A DNA stretch of 24,456 nucleotides. Source: a virus. A program made the translations under genes and the position numbers. Positions 13,964 through 22,850 of the stretch are shown in pieces. The notes beneath the pieces are model-generated. The model did not search any database and had not been told where the DNA came from. It was given only the letters and a program-made list of their open reading frames with translations. Positions within the stretch are counted from its first letter, which is position 1, and each line of letters starts with the position of its first letter. The DNA is taken from positions 1-24,456 of IMG/VR virus record IMGVR_UViG_3300045993_000643; one strand, given 5' to 3'.

Positions 13964-16900
13964 AATTTTGTGACTCCGCTAATCGTGTCCAATTTACTAA
14001 AAAAATCTTCTGGATTAGATCCGTTAAATTGCCCTGATACTGACTGCCCACTGGGTGCGACAAATTTAATGGTGGACACTTTGCCAGCGGTTTGTAGTGC
14101 GGCTGAATTACCTATGCTTAAATTACCACTGCTGACTGTTGGGAGTCTCATAGGTGGCGAAACACTGGAACTAGCTGTCGTTGTCGAAAAAGACGGTAGT
14201 TGTGCGGATGACGTAACGCTATTCTGATTAGTTTGAGATATAGGCACGGTGTCTGCTTTAGCTTGCGCATCATCTAAAGCAAGTTGTGCCTTGGCTTTCG
14301 CGTCAAACCCAACCGCATTGGTTAGGTCTTTGGAAAGTTTTAAGTTTTTCATATAGTCACTGAGAAATTCCAGCGGCAACGCATTATCCCGTAAATACTT
14401 TTCAGCGTTCATTTCAAAACTTAACCGCGCTGCATCCTCACTTTGGTATGCCTGACCTTGCCCGCCGTGTGTCCACGATAACTGTGTAAACGGTTGGTCA
14501 AAAAACGCGGATACTTCCTCAAATTTCTTCTTTTTTAATTCAGCGGCTTTGGCTTTGTAATCACCAATAACGCCACCTTCACTACGCAGAACAATGGTAG
14601 CGTCCCCTTTTTTCAGCGCATCAAATGCTTCCACACCTTCGCGCCGTGTGGTGTCCTTATCAGTAACGTATTCGCCATCTTCTGCCAATAATAACCGTCT
14701 ATCTCCGCCACCATATCCAGCTAATGCACCGCCCGCGCGTTGTATTGCACCGCCCGCCGCTCTACGCAATACGCCAATAATCCCACCGTCTTGTCTAGCT
14801 TGGATAGGTTCAGCGGGTTGTGTGCTACCACCACGATTTTCAACGACGTTTATGGTGTGGGTGCTTTGCGTGGGTTGTTTGATCCGTGCGATTGCATCAT
14901 CAACCACAACAGTGTTAGCGGTGATTTTTAATTCAGTACCATTTTTTACCGCCGTTTCAATATCGGCAATTCTTGCCCTGACTTGGTCAAGTGTTAAAAC
15001 GCGTTTATCGGCTTCTGCCTTGGCAATATCCGCTTGTTTCGTCTCAGCGGCGGCGGCTTGTTCTAAGGCACTCTTTGTTAAATCGACGGTTTTATTGTAC
15101 GTTTCACGGGCATTTTTTGCATTGGTGAAATTCCAGCCTGTTTTTTCATTTTCAGTCGCTTCAGCGGTGGCGATTTGCTTGGCTAAATCAATGGTTTTTT
15201 TGCCCAATTCAGCGGCGGCGGTAAATTCACCATCGGCAATGAGCTGTTTTATTTTTGCGGTATCAGTGGTTAATTGCCGTTTTTTAAGTTCACTGAGCTC
15301 TGAACTGCTTAAGCCTTGTTGATCTAATGCCTGTAATGTGCCTAACCGTGCTTGTTCAATGCCTTCAATTTCTTTGATAAAGCCGATTGCTTTGTCGCGG
15401 TGGTCTTTTTCTAAGGCAACAAGGTTTTTTATTTGATTCGCGGTGGCGGTTTCAATTTCAATTAACGTGGTACGTTTCGCAAGTAACTCGTCTTGTGTAA
15501 ATTGATGTTTCGCTGTGCTTTCTTGCGTTAAATCCGCTAATTCTGCATTGAGACGTTGCTTAGTCAGTAAGCCAATTTGGTTTTCAGTGTTGATTTTTTG
15601 TTGAAAGGAAAAATCATCAATCTGTTTTTTAGTGACGGCAGTGCTGGTATACAGCCTTATTTTTTCAGCTTCATTATCCCTAATTTGCTGTATTTCACGG
15701 TCACGAACGGATTTTGCTAAGTCATCCTGAGCTTTTGCGGCGGTTTTAGTGTCAACAGGTTCGCCTGTCGTGGGGTCAGTACCTGTATCAGCGGCGCGGG
15801 TATCTTTTTGAGCGAGCGTTTTAGGGTCTTTTTGCAGGTTTTTAGCGGTAGTTTCTTCAAACGTTTTGACCGCGTTTTTAGAATCTTCCCCGATTTGTTT
15901 AAAGGAGTTAGAAACTTGCGCAACATTATTTTTAACTCTATCAAGGTAAGTGTTTAAGCTATTGCCTATGCCTTTACCTGAAAAAACATCCTCTGTGAAT
16001 TGACTAAATGCGGCAATGCTTTCGACCGCATAACCCACCACCGCCCCAATACTTTGACCAAAGGCTTTAAATAAGCCGCCTGTGTTGACGACTACCACGC
16101 CAATAAATTCAAGCGAGTTTTTTAACGCCCCTGTTAAGCCTTCTGCTATGCCTAGCGATTTAAGCCATTCGTCTAACGCGGTTTTGCCTTGGCTGAAAAC
16201 CTCGGCAATCGGTTGAAAACCTTCAATAATGGTTTTCCACATTGCCCCGATGACTTCTCCAACGGTGGCTGTGGTTTCACCCCATTTGGTTGTCATCGGT
16301 AACACGTTGGCAATGGCTAAACCCACGGCGGCAATTGCACCCACGGCTAAGCCTAACGTGCCACCGACTAAAAATGACATTGCCGTTTTTAGAATACCAA
16401 AGGCACTTGCACCGCGTGCCATTGCGAATAATGATGCAGTGGTTGCCATCACATTAGCATTGAGACTAATTAATACGCCGCCTAATTGTGCAAACTTTGT
16501 CATTAAGCCAGCGGGGGCTAAGCCCACCAGTGACATTGCAAGACCAAGCAAGCGAAACGCCCCGCCCAATGAAATAACGACGGCGGTTATTGCACCAAAG
16601 GTTTTAATAATTGGGTGGTTAATCGATAAATCAGTAAAGACGTTTAGTAATTTAGTAAACGCATTAGTGATTAATTTAATAGCGGGTAAAAAAGTATCAG
16701 TCAAACTCAATGAAAAACTATTCCATGAGTTTTTCAGTAGGGTTAAACCAGAATCTTCTGTCGCTAATTTTTTAAGGTAAGCATCACGAACACTGCCACT
16801 GTAAATCGTAGCATCGGATGTTTGGTTGATTGCCTCTTTTAACAGTTGGGTGTTATCGACTAGCTTTGTTAAAGCAACCGAATCTTGACCTTTGCCTAAT

Positions 16901-17898
16901 AATTTATCAGCAAGGTCTAACCGCCCCACCTTGCTAAAGCTGTACATCGTATCAAGCAATGCTAACAACGTTGGCATAGGCTTGGCTTTAATATCGACGG
17001 CTAATTTGTCCGCCGATGTACCCATCATTGCTAAGGCTTGTTGAAATTCAGGCGTTTGATTTTTAGCGTTTTGCAGTGAGTTTAACAGGTTGATAATGCC
17101 TGTGCGTGCAACTTCTGGAGCTGCCCCTAGTGATACCATCGTACCTGACAGGGCAATGGTTTCACCTTTCAACAAGCCAAATTGTTGACCCGCAGAAGCC
17201 GCGCCCGTAGCCATTACTTCAAAAATATCAGTTTCTGATACGTTAGCCAGTGTGTCCGCTGTCGTGTTGACCTGATCGCTAAAACTGACCAATTGATCTT
17301 CTGATAAATGCAGTAATGCTTGTACCGTTCCCAGTTTGTTAGCGAGTTCTTCAGCGGGTATACCTAACGCCACCACGCCTTCTGCGACCGTGCGAACAAA
17401 TTGTGGAATGTCTTGTGCGGATTTACCCGCTGAACCAGCGGCTTTTGCAATGGCGTAGAGTTGTTCAGTAGGGATTGCTAAATCCACCGTTGCCATTGTA
17501 TCAATGGTGGTTTTTAATTCTTTGAGCTGGTCATCTGTAGCGTTAATCGTGCGTGATGCTTCACTAAATGCGGACTCACTGGCTATATTTTTTTTGAGAC
17601 TGGTAAAGGTAGCGGCGGTGTTAGCGGCGAAAAGAGCGAGTGAAACAACAGCGGACTGAATATCTTGTTTGAATTCTGCCAAGGTAATATTTTTGGCAAT
17701 TTCACCGATTTGTTTAAGCAGTGGAATAGATGATATTGCAAATGCAGAAAAACTTTTATTTGATGATTCAGCGGCGTTGCCTGTATCAACAGTTGCTTGC
17801 TCAACATCTTTTAGGCTTGCCGTGGTTTGTTCAAGCGCGGCGTTAGAGTCTTTATTATCAGCCGTGATGTTTAGTTTTAGGTCTAAATCAGTAGCCAT
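13960..17898 (-). CDS. Tail tape measure protein
   Basis: 1312 residues. Residues about 110-400 match the TP901-type tape measure core (IPTEQLYAIAKAAGSAGKSA, FVRTVAEGVVALGIPAEELA, FEVMATGAASAGQQFGLLKG). A hydrophobic stretch lies at about 430-535 (AITAVVISLGGAFRLLGLAM and following), then charged coiled-coil at about 680-1000, and a Gly-rich segment with LLLAEDGEYVTDKDT near 1075-1090. It sets tail length; at about 1.5 angstrom per residue this would predict a tail near 190-200 nm. A good ribosome site (AAGGAATAATT) precedes the ATG. Its length and the lack of a sheath gene favour a long non-contractile tail. Confidence 0.92.
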   Translation of the reverse strand: MATDLDLKLNITADNKDSNAALEQTTASLKDVEQATVDTGNAAESSNKSFSAFAISSIPLLKQIGEIAKNITLAEFKQDIQSAVVSLALFAANTAATFTSLKKNIASESAFSEASRTINATDDQLKELKTTIDTMATVDLAIPTEQLYAIAKAAGSAGKSAQDIPQFVRTVAEGVVALGIPAEELANKLGTVQALLHLSEDQLVSFSDQVNTTADTLANVSETDIFEVMATGAASAGQQFGLLKGETIALSGTMVSLGAAPEVARTGIINLLNSLQNAKNQTPEFQQALAMMGTSADKLAVDIKAKPMPTLLALLDTMYSFSKVGRLDLADKLLGKGQDSVALTKLVDNTQLLKEAINQTSDATIYSGSVRDAYLKKLATEDSGLTLLKNSWNSFSLSLTDTFLPAIKLITNAFTKLLNVFTDLSINHPIIKTFGAITAVVISLGGAFRLLGLAMSLVGLAPAGLMTKFAQLGGVLISLNANVMATTASLFAMARGASAFGILKTAMSFLVGGTLGLAVGAIAAVGLAIANVLPMTTKWGETTATVGEVIGAMWKTIIEGFQPIAEVFSQGKTALDEWLKSLGIAEGLTGALKNSLEFIGVVVVNTGGLFKAFGQSIGAVVGYAVESIAAFSQFTEDVFSGKGIGNSLNTYLDRVKNNVAQVSNSFKQIGEDSKNAVKTFEETTAKNLQKDPKTLAQKDTRAADTGTDPTTGEPVDTKTAAKAQDDLAKSVRDREIQQIRDNEAEKIRLYTSTAVTKKQIDDFSFQQKINTENQIGLLTKQRLNAELADLTQESTAKHQFTQDELLAKRTTLIEIETATANQIKNLVALEKDHRDKAIGFIKEIEGIEQARLGTLQALDQQGLSSSELSELKKRQLTTDTAKIKQLIADGEFTAAAELGKKTIDLAKQIATAEATENEKTGWNFTNAKNARETYNKTVDLTKSALEQAAAAETKQADIAKAEADKRVLTLDQVRARIADIETAVKNGTELKITANTVVVDDAIARIKQPTQSTHTINVVENRGGSTQPAEPIQARQDGGIIGVLRRAAGGAIQRAGGALAGYGGGDRRLLLAEDGEYVTDKDTTRREGVEAFDALKKGDATIVLRSEGGVIGDYKAKAAELKKKKFEEVSAFFDQPFTQLSWTHGGQGQAYQSEDAARLSFEMNAEKYLRDNALPLEFLSDYMKNLKLSKDLTNAVGFDAKAKAQLALDDAQAKADTVPISQTNQNSVTSSAQLPSFSTTTASSSVSPPMRLPTVSSGNLSIGNSAALQTAGKVSTIKFVAPSGQSVSGQFNGSNPEDFFSKLDTISGVTKL

Positions 17899-17900
17899 AA

Positions 17901-18284
17901 TTATTCCTTATAAAGCCCTTGAACGGCTTGAAAAAATGCCCAGCCGTATTGCCAACAGTTAATGTGTCCGTGATGGATTAAAACTGCACAGGTATGATTT
18001 ATCTCATCAGCAATGCTTTTTAATGAGCGACTGCTGCCATCACCGCTGCCTGAATAAAAAGCCTCATTGAAGGTGATAAACACTGCAATGTATTTGGTTA
18101 GTAAATCGGTTTTGGATTGGATTAAATCGCTGTTGGATAACAGCGCGGTTTGAAAATGGATGCTATCCACCTCGTCTGAATTTAAATCACCCGACTGCGT
18201 TAAAACGTCGATCGCACGTTTTAAATCAATCGGGCGTATTTCGCGGACAATTACGCCATTGTTAAGAGCTAATTCTCCGCGCAT
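17901..18284 (-). CDS. Possible tail assembly chaperone
   Basis: 127 residues, acidic-neutral, helical, ending CWQYGWAFFQAVQGLYKE. It lies between the tail tube gene (2 bases away) and the tape measure (2 bases), the usual place of the tail assembly chaperone that coats the tape measure. No convincing slippery site with a long second frame was found, so no G/GT frameshift product is claimed. Called on position only. Confidence 0.5.
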   Translation of the reverse strand: MRGELALNNGVIVREIRPIDLKRAIDVLTQSGDLNSDEVDSIHFQTALLSNSDLIQSKTDLLTKYIAVFITFNEAFYSGSGDGSSRSLKSIADEINHTCAVLIHHGHINCWQYGWAFFQAVQGLYKE

Positions 18285-18286
18285 GA

Positions 18287-19042
18287 CTAATTCAGATAAC
18301 GGAAGTAATGCGTGGACGATTCGCCGTCTTGTAAAATCGGCGTACCTTTAAAAGTGAATTCAGACAGTTTATCGTCCAGAAAATCAAATGGCTTATCACT
18401 GGTTAAAACCAGATAAGGAATTTCCAGTCTAAAGCGGCGTTTTTGCGCAATGTTAGTACCGCTAAAAATAAATCGCCCTGTGATTTGTGCGACTGTTTCC
18501 CCTGCCACATCCCAGCCACTGATTGAACCATAGGCATAACTGACTTTAATCGCCTGTGCTGATGCAACAGTCGTGCCTTTTTTGATGATATAACCTTCGT
18601 TATAGTCAATCGTGTAATCCGTACCTTCAACGTAAGTGACAATGCCTGCTGAATCTTTAGCGACGACAGAACCTGCCGTTATCGCTTGATAAGCCAATTT
18701 GATGTAAATGCCGTTTGCACCAATGGTGATAGGTTCAGAGGTGGCAGTACCACCGCCCTGACTAAATGTGGTATCCGTTCCCATCATTTGCATAGACATC
18801 TTGGTACGATCAAAGCCTTTTACTGTCCAAGTAAAATCCATTGCATCACGTTCAGCCACTTGCGCACTGACCATGCCGCGCTGATTCTCGTCTTTGCTTT
18901 TGTCGGTCAGCATTTTGGAGTTAGGCTTGGTTGTAATGCTGTTTGAGCCTGTGATTTTTTGCAGGCCCGTTGAAATGTCGCTGGCATCGTAACGGTCAAA
19001 TAACACCGTCCCGTCTGCGTAAAAAGTATCATTCTTTGCCAT
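18287..19042 (-). CDS. Major tail tube protein
   Basis: 251 residues. It starts MAKNDTFYADGTVLFDRYDA and has the beta-rich, Gly/Thr-rich make-up of a tail tube protein, with the segment VTYVEGTDYTIDYNEGYIIK seen in several siphophage tube proteins and an ending rich in F, L and T. It precedes the putative chaperone and tape measure, the classic order. Not related in any visible way to the P2 gpFII tube, and no sheath gene is next to it. Confidence 0.75.
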   Translation of the reverse strand: MAKNDTFYADGTVLFDRYDASDISTGLQKITGSNSITTKPNSKMLTDKSKDENQRGMVSAQVAERDAMDFTWTVKGFDRTKMSMQMMGTDTTFSQGGGTATSEPITIGANGIYIKLAYQAITAGSVVAKDSAGIVTYVEGTDYTIDYNEGYIIKKGTTVASAQAIKVSYAYGSISGWDVAGETVAQITGRFIFSGTNIAQKRRFRLEIPYLVLTSDKPFDFLDDKLSEFTFKGTPILQDGESSTHYFRYLN

Positions 19043-19047
19043 GAGTG

Positions 19048-19209
19048 TTATGCCTGTTTAGGTTTAATGACATCGGCAATTACGCCGTATTTTTTTAACC
19101 AGTCCGCCTCATCACTGGTAACAATGATTTTTTCACCCGCTGGTAAAAAAATACCGTTATGGGTGTGCGGTCTGATAAGGGTTACTTCTTGTTCGTCTGG
19201 GGTTGCCAT
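19048..19209 (-). CDS. DUF7210-like small phage protein
   Basis: 53 residues (begins MATPDEQEVTLIRPHTHNGI, then FLPAGEKIIVTSDEADWLKK). The pattern V-T-L-(I/K)-x-P-H-T-H-x-G...x-x-(Y/L)-P-A-G...D-E-A-x-W-L-x-x-x-G matches a widespread short phage protein now filed as DUF7210, usually encoded among head-tail genes. An AGGA site lies 7 bases before the ATG. It fills the gap between gpS and the tail tube gene. Confidence 0.72.
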   Translation of the reverse strand: MATPDEQEVTLIRPHTHNGIFLPAGEKIIVTSDEADWLKKYGVIADVIKPKQA

Positions 19210-19218
19210 GAGTTTTTC

Positions 19219-19839
19219 CTATAGTGCTGATTCAATTTCATCAATAATGCTTTGTCTGATTTGCTGTAGATCATCATCGGTAACAGCTAAAAAAGAACGT
19301 GCGGGCAATGCAACCGTCCAACTTGTCCGTGTTGTGATGCCGTGCCACGCTCTTAATTTACGCACCAAAAACCCCGCCTGTGAGATGGTGTATTTTTGGG
19401 TAATCATTTTTACACTGGGTTTTTTATTGCCAAGTCTAAAGCCCAGATTAATTAATTCAGTCGCTTGCCTAATGGTTGCGGGACTGGTGGTATTGCTATT
19501 ATTCCCCGATTTAGCCGTATTATTAAACGTCTGTGACGCTCCGAATTGCTGTTTATAAGCAATGGCACTGGTGCTTTTATCAGTGAAGCTAATCACCGCT
19601 TGATTACCAGACACCGATACCACTAAACGATCTTTTAAGCCTAATAGCATCTTGCGCTTATTGGCGTTGTTCTTACGTTCTTTAAATGCCGAGCCTGTGA
19701 CATCGGTTTGCGTGTCAATGCGCTGTTTTGCCGAGGCTAACAGTATGTTTGCTGTTTTAGCCACTAAGCGTTGTTGAGCAAGCTCGCTTAGTTTTTCAAA
19801 CTTACTCTGTACGGCTTCTACGCCATTCAACTGAATCAT
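19219..19839 (-). CDS. S: Tail completion protein gpS (P2-like)
   Basis: 206 residues. Matches the phage virion morphogenesis/tail S family: KRKMLLGLKDRLVVSVSGNQ, IAYKQQFGASQTF, TSPATIRQATELINLGFRLG, ISQAGFLVRKLRAW and LPARSFLAVTDDDLQQIRQS. In P2, gpR and gpS complete the tail and join it to the head. It overlaps the gpR gene by 38 bases, a strong sign of co-translation. Longer than P2 gpS because of an insert near residues 105-130. Confidence 0.87.
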   Translation of the reverse strand: MIQLNGVEAVQSKFEKLSELAQQRLVAKTANILLASAKQRIDTQTDVTGSAFKERKNNANKRKMLLGLKDRLVVSVSGNQAVISFTDKSTSAIAYKQQFGASQTFNNTAKSGNNSNTTSPATIRQATELINLGFRLGNKKPSVKMITQKYTISQAGFLVRKLRAWHGITTRTSWTVALPARSFLAVTDDDLQQIRQSIIDEIESAL

Positions 19840-20332
19840 AATCAGTCTCTAGTATGTAACTGGGTTCCAAGGCTATCGATTCATCATCGGTCGCGTTGCG
19901 ATAATGCACCCCGTTAATGAGGTACTTGCCTGTTACATCAGCAATGCCAAAAACGGGTTCACGAAACGTCACTAATAATTCAATCGAAAAGGTTTCACTG
20001 GATTCTTCGTCGATAATCGGATCAATATCGGGTAATGGTATTGGCTTACCGTCTTGTCTGCTGACTTTAAAGCGGTATGTAATGGGGTCGTATTCCTGTA
20101 TCCAACAAGCTAGGTCAATCAAAAACGCTAGCATCCCGTAATCCATCGGAAAGCGTTCAATGCGAATGATTCCTTGATAACTTTGGTCATAAAAACAAAC
20201 CTCAGTGTCACTTAAGACAATGCCACTGGGTTTGTATTCTTCAATGATGTGCCAATCCTGTATATTTTCCTCACCGACAATGGCTAACGCATGAATGAAG
20301 CCTCTTAATGCTGCAAGTTTTCTGAGTTTCAT
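19802..20332 (-). CDS. R: Tail completion protein gpR (P2-like)
   Basis: 176 residues. The centre (RIERFPMDYGMLAFLIDLAC, WIQEYDPITYRF) and the FSIELLVTFRE segment followed by V.G.Y.INGVHYRNA fit the P2 gpR family, whose members have D...LL..V..WL...QPD and a central IS.SLMLTER-like strand. It overlaps gpL by ATGA and gpS by 38 bases. Tail terminator/completion role by homology to P2. Confidence 0.78.
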   Translation of the reverse strand: MKLRKLAALRGFIHALAIVGEENIQDWHIIEEYKPSGIVLSDTEVCFYDQSYQGIIRIERFPMDYGMLAFLIDLACWIQEYDPITYRFKVSRQDGKPIPLPDIDPIIDEESSETFSIELLVTFREPVFGIADVTGKYLINGVHYRNATDDESIALEPSYILETDYDSVEWRRSRTE

Positions 20333-20823
20333 ATCAGATACACCCCAACCGTCCCGCTAATGGTTGGACGCTGTGAAATACCAAACACATCAAACAAAAA
20401 CTGCACTGCCTGAATGGAACGCTCTAACCAGTATTGGTAGGTGTCTTCTGATTCTTTAGCCAGATTCTCAGCCTCTGGTTTGCGTATGAAGGTCTTGAAC
20501 TGCTGTAATAATTGCGCTTTGGCATAACAAAAAACTGCCTCTTTGTATTTTTTAATTAATATCGGTTCGTCACCAATGGCTTCAGGATGTACGGTGCAGT
20601 AATCCTCTAACGTTGATTCAGTCATCGCAGCGCGGAATGCGCTTAACTGTGCATTGATTTCTATCATTGCTAATTGCAAACCATCGGTAATGACGAATGC
20701 TTTGTATTCGCTAGGGATGCGATAAATAGCGACAAATTCACCAACGACCAAATCAGGGTAAAAACCATTATTAGCAATGGGTTCTAAGTTGTCTATTTCA
20801 GGACGACCTGTGTAATTTGTCAT
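20329..20823 (-). CDS. L: Head completion protein gpL (P2-like)
   Basis: 164 residues. The order NNGFYPDLVVGEFVAIYRIP, AMIEINAQLSAFRAAM, PILIKKYKEAVFCYAKAQLL and the acidic W/R-rich end (YQYWLERSIQAVQFLFD) fit P2 gpL, the neck protein that completes the head after packaging. It lies directly before R and S, as head-tail connector genes do, but is separated from M by a fibre cassette. It overlaps the membrane protein by ATGA. Confidence 0.82.
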   Translation of the reverse strand: MTNYTGRPEIDNLEPIANNGFYPDLVVGEFVAIYRIPSEYKAFVITDGLQLAMIEINAQLSAFRAAMTESTLEDYCTVHPEAIGDEPILIKKYKEAVFCYAKAQLLQQFKTFIRKPEAENLAKESEDTYQYWLERSIQAVQFLFDVFGISQRPTISGTVGVYLI

Positions 20824-21149
20824 TTCAAATCGTCTCGTAAATCAACACGTCCGCGCTTTTCTATGACACTGCTTAATAACACACTGAGTTTATTAAACGC
20901 TTCTGTCGATTCTTTACGATCCGCCGCTGCCATAACGGTCATCTTGTCGATTTGAGTCGTAAATTGCAGCGTTACTTTTTCGATATTCGCATCATGCGCC
21001 GTGTTAATACGCTCAATTTGTGCCGTGTGTTCAGTATCTTTGCGGTTTTGCTCTCGAATTAACCACCAGATAAATAAGAGCAATATGACGCATAACCCGC
21101 CGAATGCGCCCGATTCCATTATTTTCTGTGATGCTTGTTCTGGGTTCAT
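20820..21149 (-). CDS. Membrane-anchored coiled-coil protein, holin candidate
   Basis: 109 residues. One hydrophobic helix at about 16-33 (GGLCVILLLFIWWLIR) is followed by a long polar helix (EHTAQIERINTAHDANIEKV and on) and a basic tail (KRGRVDLRDDLK). This layout is frequent in phage proteins near fibre or lysis genes. A single-span holin is possible; no endolysin gene is visible in the window, so the lysis role is unproven. It is 4 bases from the collar protein gene. Confidence 0.55.
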   Translation of the reverse strand: MNPEQASQKIMESGAFGGLCVILLLFIWWLIREQNRKDTEHTAQIERINTAHDANIEKVTLQFTTQIDKMTVMAAADRKESTEAFNKLSVLLSSVIEKRGRVDLRDDLK

Positions 21150-21153
21150 AAAT

Positions 21154-21726
21154 TTATGCTGTCCTTACCCATCGGTAGACGACTATATACGGCTGCAAGT
21201 TGTTGTGTGCAGAGGAAGCGTTGGCTGCTGTGTTAGCAGGCACTATCAGTGTGAGAGAACCACCAGCTGAATAGCTTAAGGATAAATTTGTCGTTCCTCC
21301 AGAATTAAGTCCAACTGAATTACCGCTAGCATCTTTAACATTAGGATGCGTATGAGCTGGAACGCCGTTTTCTGCACCTGTTAATAAATGTGTTTTTTCA
21401 CCGCCCGTTTCGCCATTAACATCAAACTCTGTTTGAGCTGTATCAATGGCGACAGTTACGCGCCCAGTGCCAAATGCTGCCCATGTTCCAAATCCTAACA
21501 AGGTAGCTGGATTAGTCGATACGTTAAACTCCCTAATCGTTCCAATCGGATTTAATGTACTTGCCAATGCGGTTAAATCATCTAAACCAGCAAAGGTATG
21601 GTCCTTGTCTTGTATCGTCCATGTCCGCGCAGCCGTTGTCGCATTAACAAACGAATTAACAAACGTTGCCGCTGTATTTTTAAGCTTCAATACCGCGACT
21701 TCTAACTCTGTGCCTAAGGATTTCAT
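21154..21726 (-). CDS. Tail fibre / collar-domain protein
   Basis: 190 residues. Residues about 65-190 match the C-terminal part of phage tail collar and gp10-like baseplate proteins: IREFNVSTNPATLLGFGTWA, GETGGEKTHLLTGAENGVPA, HTHPNVKD and the ending HNNLQPYIVVYRWVRTA. The HTHP and HNNLQPY motifs bind metal in known fibre tips. N-terminal 60 residues (VLKLKNTAATFVNSFVNATT) would trimerise or attach. It starts in TAATG overlapping the fibre stop. Confidence 0.85.
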   Translation of the reverse strand: MKSLGTELEVAVLKLKNTAATFVNSFVNATTAARTWTIQDKDHTFAGLDDLTALASTLNPIGTIREFNVSTNPATLLGFGTWAAFGTGRVTVAIDTAQTEFDVNGETGGEKTHLLTGAENGVPAHTHPNVKDASGNSVGLNSGGTTNLSLSYSAGGSLTLIVPANTAANASSAHNNLQPYIVVYRWVRTA

Positions 21727-22511
21727 TAGCCTAAAACGAATACATTGAATTGATTGGTAGTTGGTGCTGAAGCGAATTTCACAGTGATACTGTTCGTAGT
21801 CGTCAACTCAATATCGGCTTGTACAATGTCGTAAGGACTCGCAACGCGAGAAACCGTTACTGCGATATTTTTAGTGCCTAAGTTGTGTGTAACAGTGTAT
21901 GACGTTGCTGAAGCATCGCCGATCGTCGTGTTGTACTTAAGCGGTTTACCTGACCACGTTTTTAACTTTAATGGTGTAACAATGCGTAAATCATCCGTAC
22001 CCGCATCGGTTTCTGATTGGGTTGCGATTTCTGCGATACCTGCAATCGTTTCGCTAGCGGCGGGGGCTGTTGTACCAAATGAGACAAAGACCACGTTGCC
22101 AGAGTCGAGGGTAAAATTCACTGTCGTTTGTCGAAAGGTAGCGTTCGCACTCGTACCTTCTTCAACCGTTAGCGTTGCCATTTCTAATTCGACGGAGGTA
22201 TTGGCATCTAACGCCCGCGTCATTGCTGTCGCTGCACCATTCCAGATATAAATGCCGTTGGCTGGCTGGCTAGTCTGATTCATGACTAACACGCGGTCAT
22301 TCACTGCCATGCTAATACCATCAATCGTCGCACCTGTTGATGCTAAATTAATATTGGATTGTGTCGCTACCCGCGCACTGTCTTTCCAGTTAATCCCTTC
22401 AATCGACGCTTTTAATTGCGCGACCGTTACCGCGTCCTGATCGGCTGATCCATCAACCAAATTTTTAATTTTTGCTACGCTGTCTAAATCTAAGTCACTT
22501 AAAAATTTCAT
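21726..22511 (-). CDS. Tail fibre protein
   Basis: 261 residues. N-terminal FLSDLDLDSVAKIKNLVDGS with VTVAQLKA is the standard phage fibre head. Residues about 60-150 hold VNDRVLVMNQTSQPANGIYI and a module common in fibres; residues 159-183 hold the short phage tail repeat (IAGIAEIATQSETDAGTDDL with RIVTPLKLK). The end (YTVTHNLGTKNIAVTVSRVA) is a module shared with the gene upstream. AGGAAC lies before the ATG. Probably the main receptor-contact fibre with the collar protein. Confidence 0.87.
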   Translation of the reverse strand: MKFLSDLDLDSVAKIKNLVDGSADQDAVTVAQLKASIEGINWKDSARVATQSNINLASTGATIDGISMAVNDRVLVMNQTSQPANGIYIWNGAATAMTRALDANTSVELEMATLTVEEGTSANATFRQTTVNFTLDSGNVVFVSFGTTAPAASETIAGIAEIATQSETDAGTDDLRIVTPLKLKTWSGKPLKYNTTIGDASATSYTVTHNLGTKNIAVTVSRVASPYDIVQADIELTTTNSITVKFASAPTTNQFNVFVLG

Positions 22512-22520
22512 GGGATGTTC

Positions 22521-22850
22521 CTAGTTACATTGTGCGATACCAGCCGTGGCGATCGCGAGTGAGATAATTGACTGATTGCTGTTTGGATGCGTAATTTCGG
22601 CAAAAAACTTAACGCTACCAACGGTTAGTAATTCAATGGATGGGTACTTACCAAGATTATGATTAATCGTCCAGGTCGTTGCGGGTGTTGTTTGAGTGTG
22701 TCGATAGCTCGCATCTCCTGATGCCCCATTTATCCCGCTTATGCCTACCTCAACTAAAATAACCTCGGTTTCTTTAGTAATTACAGTAACCGCAGTTTCG
22801 CCAATGCTGATATTAACGACAGGTTGCTCAATGACGATAATCTCAGTCAT
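22521..22850 (-). CDS. Fibre-associated protein with HNLG module
   Basis: 109 residues. Short beta-rich N-terminus, a short Gly-X-Y-like stretch (GISGINGASGDAS), then TWTINHNLGKYPSIELLTVG, a domain often found at the end of phage fibre or fibre-associated proteins. It overlaps the gene upstream by 8 bases. Probably attaches to the fibre complex. Confidence 0.7.
   Translation of the reverse strand: MTEIIVIEQPVVNISIGETAVTVITKETEVILVEVGISGINGASGDASYRHTQTTPATTWTINHNLGKYPSIELLTVGSVKFFAEITHPNSNQSIISLAIATAGIAQCN

Noticed and set aside
17901-17950. Programmed -1 frameshift in the putative chaperone gene
   Set aside because: The GCA TTT TTT CAA stretch is only half-slippery, and the -1 frame closes after about 14 codons, inside the tape measure start, so no GT-type extension exists.
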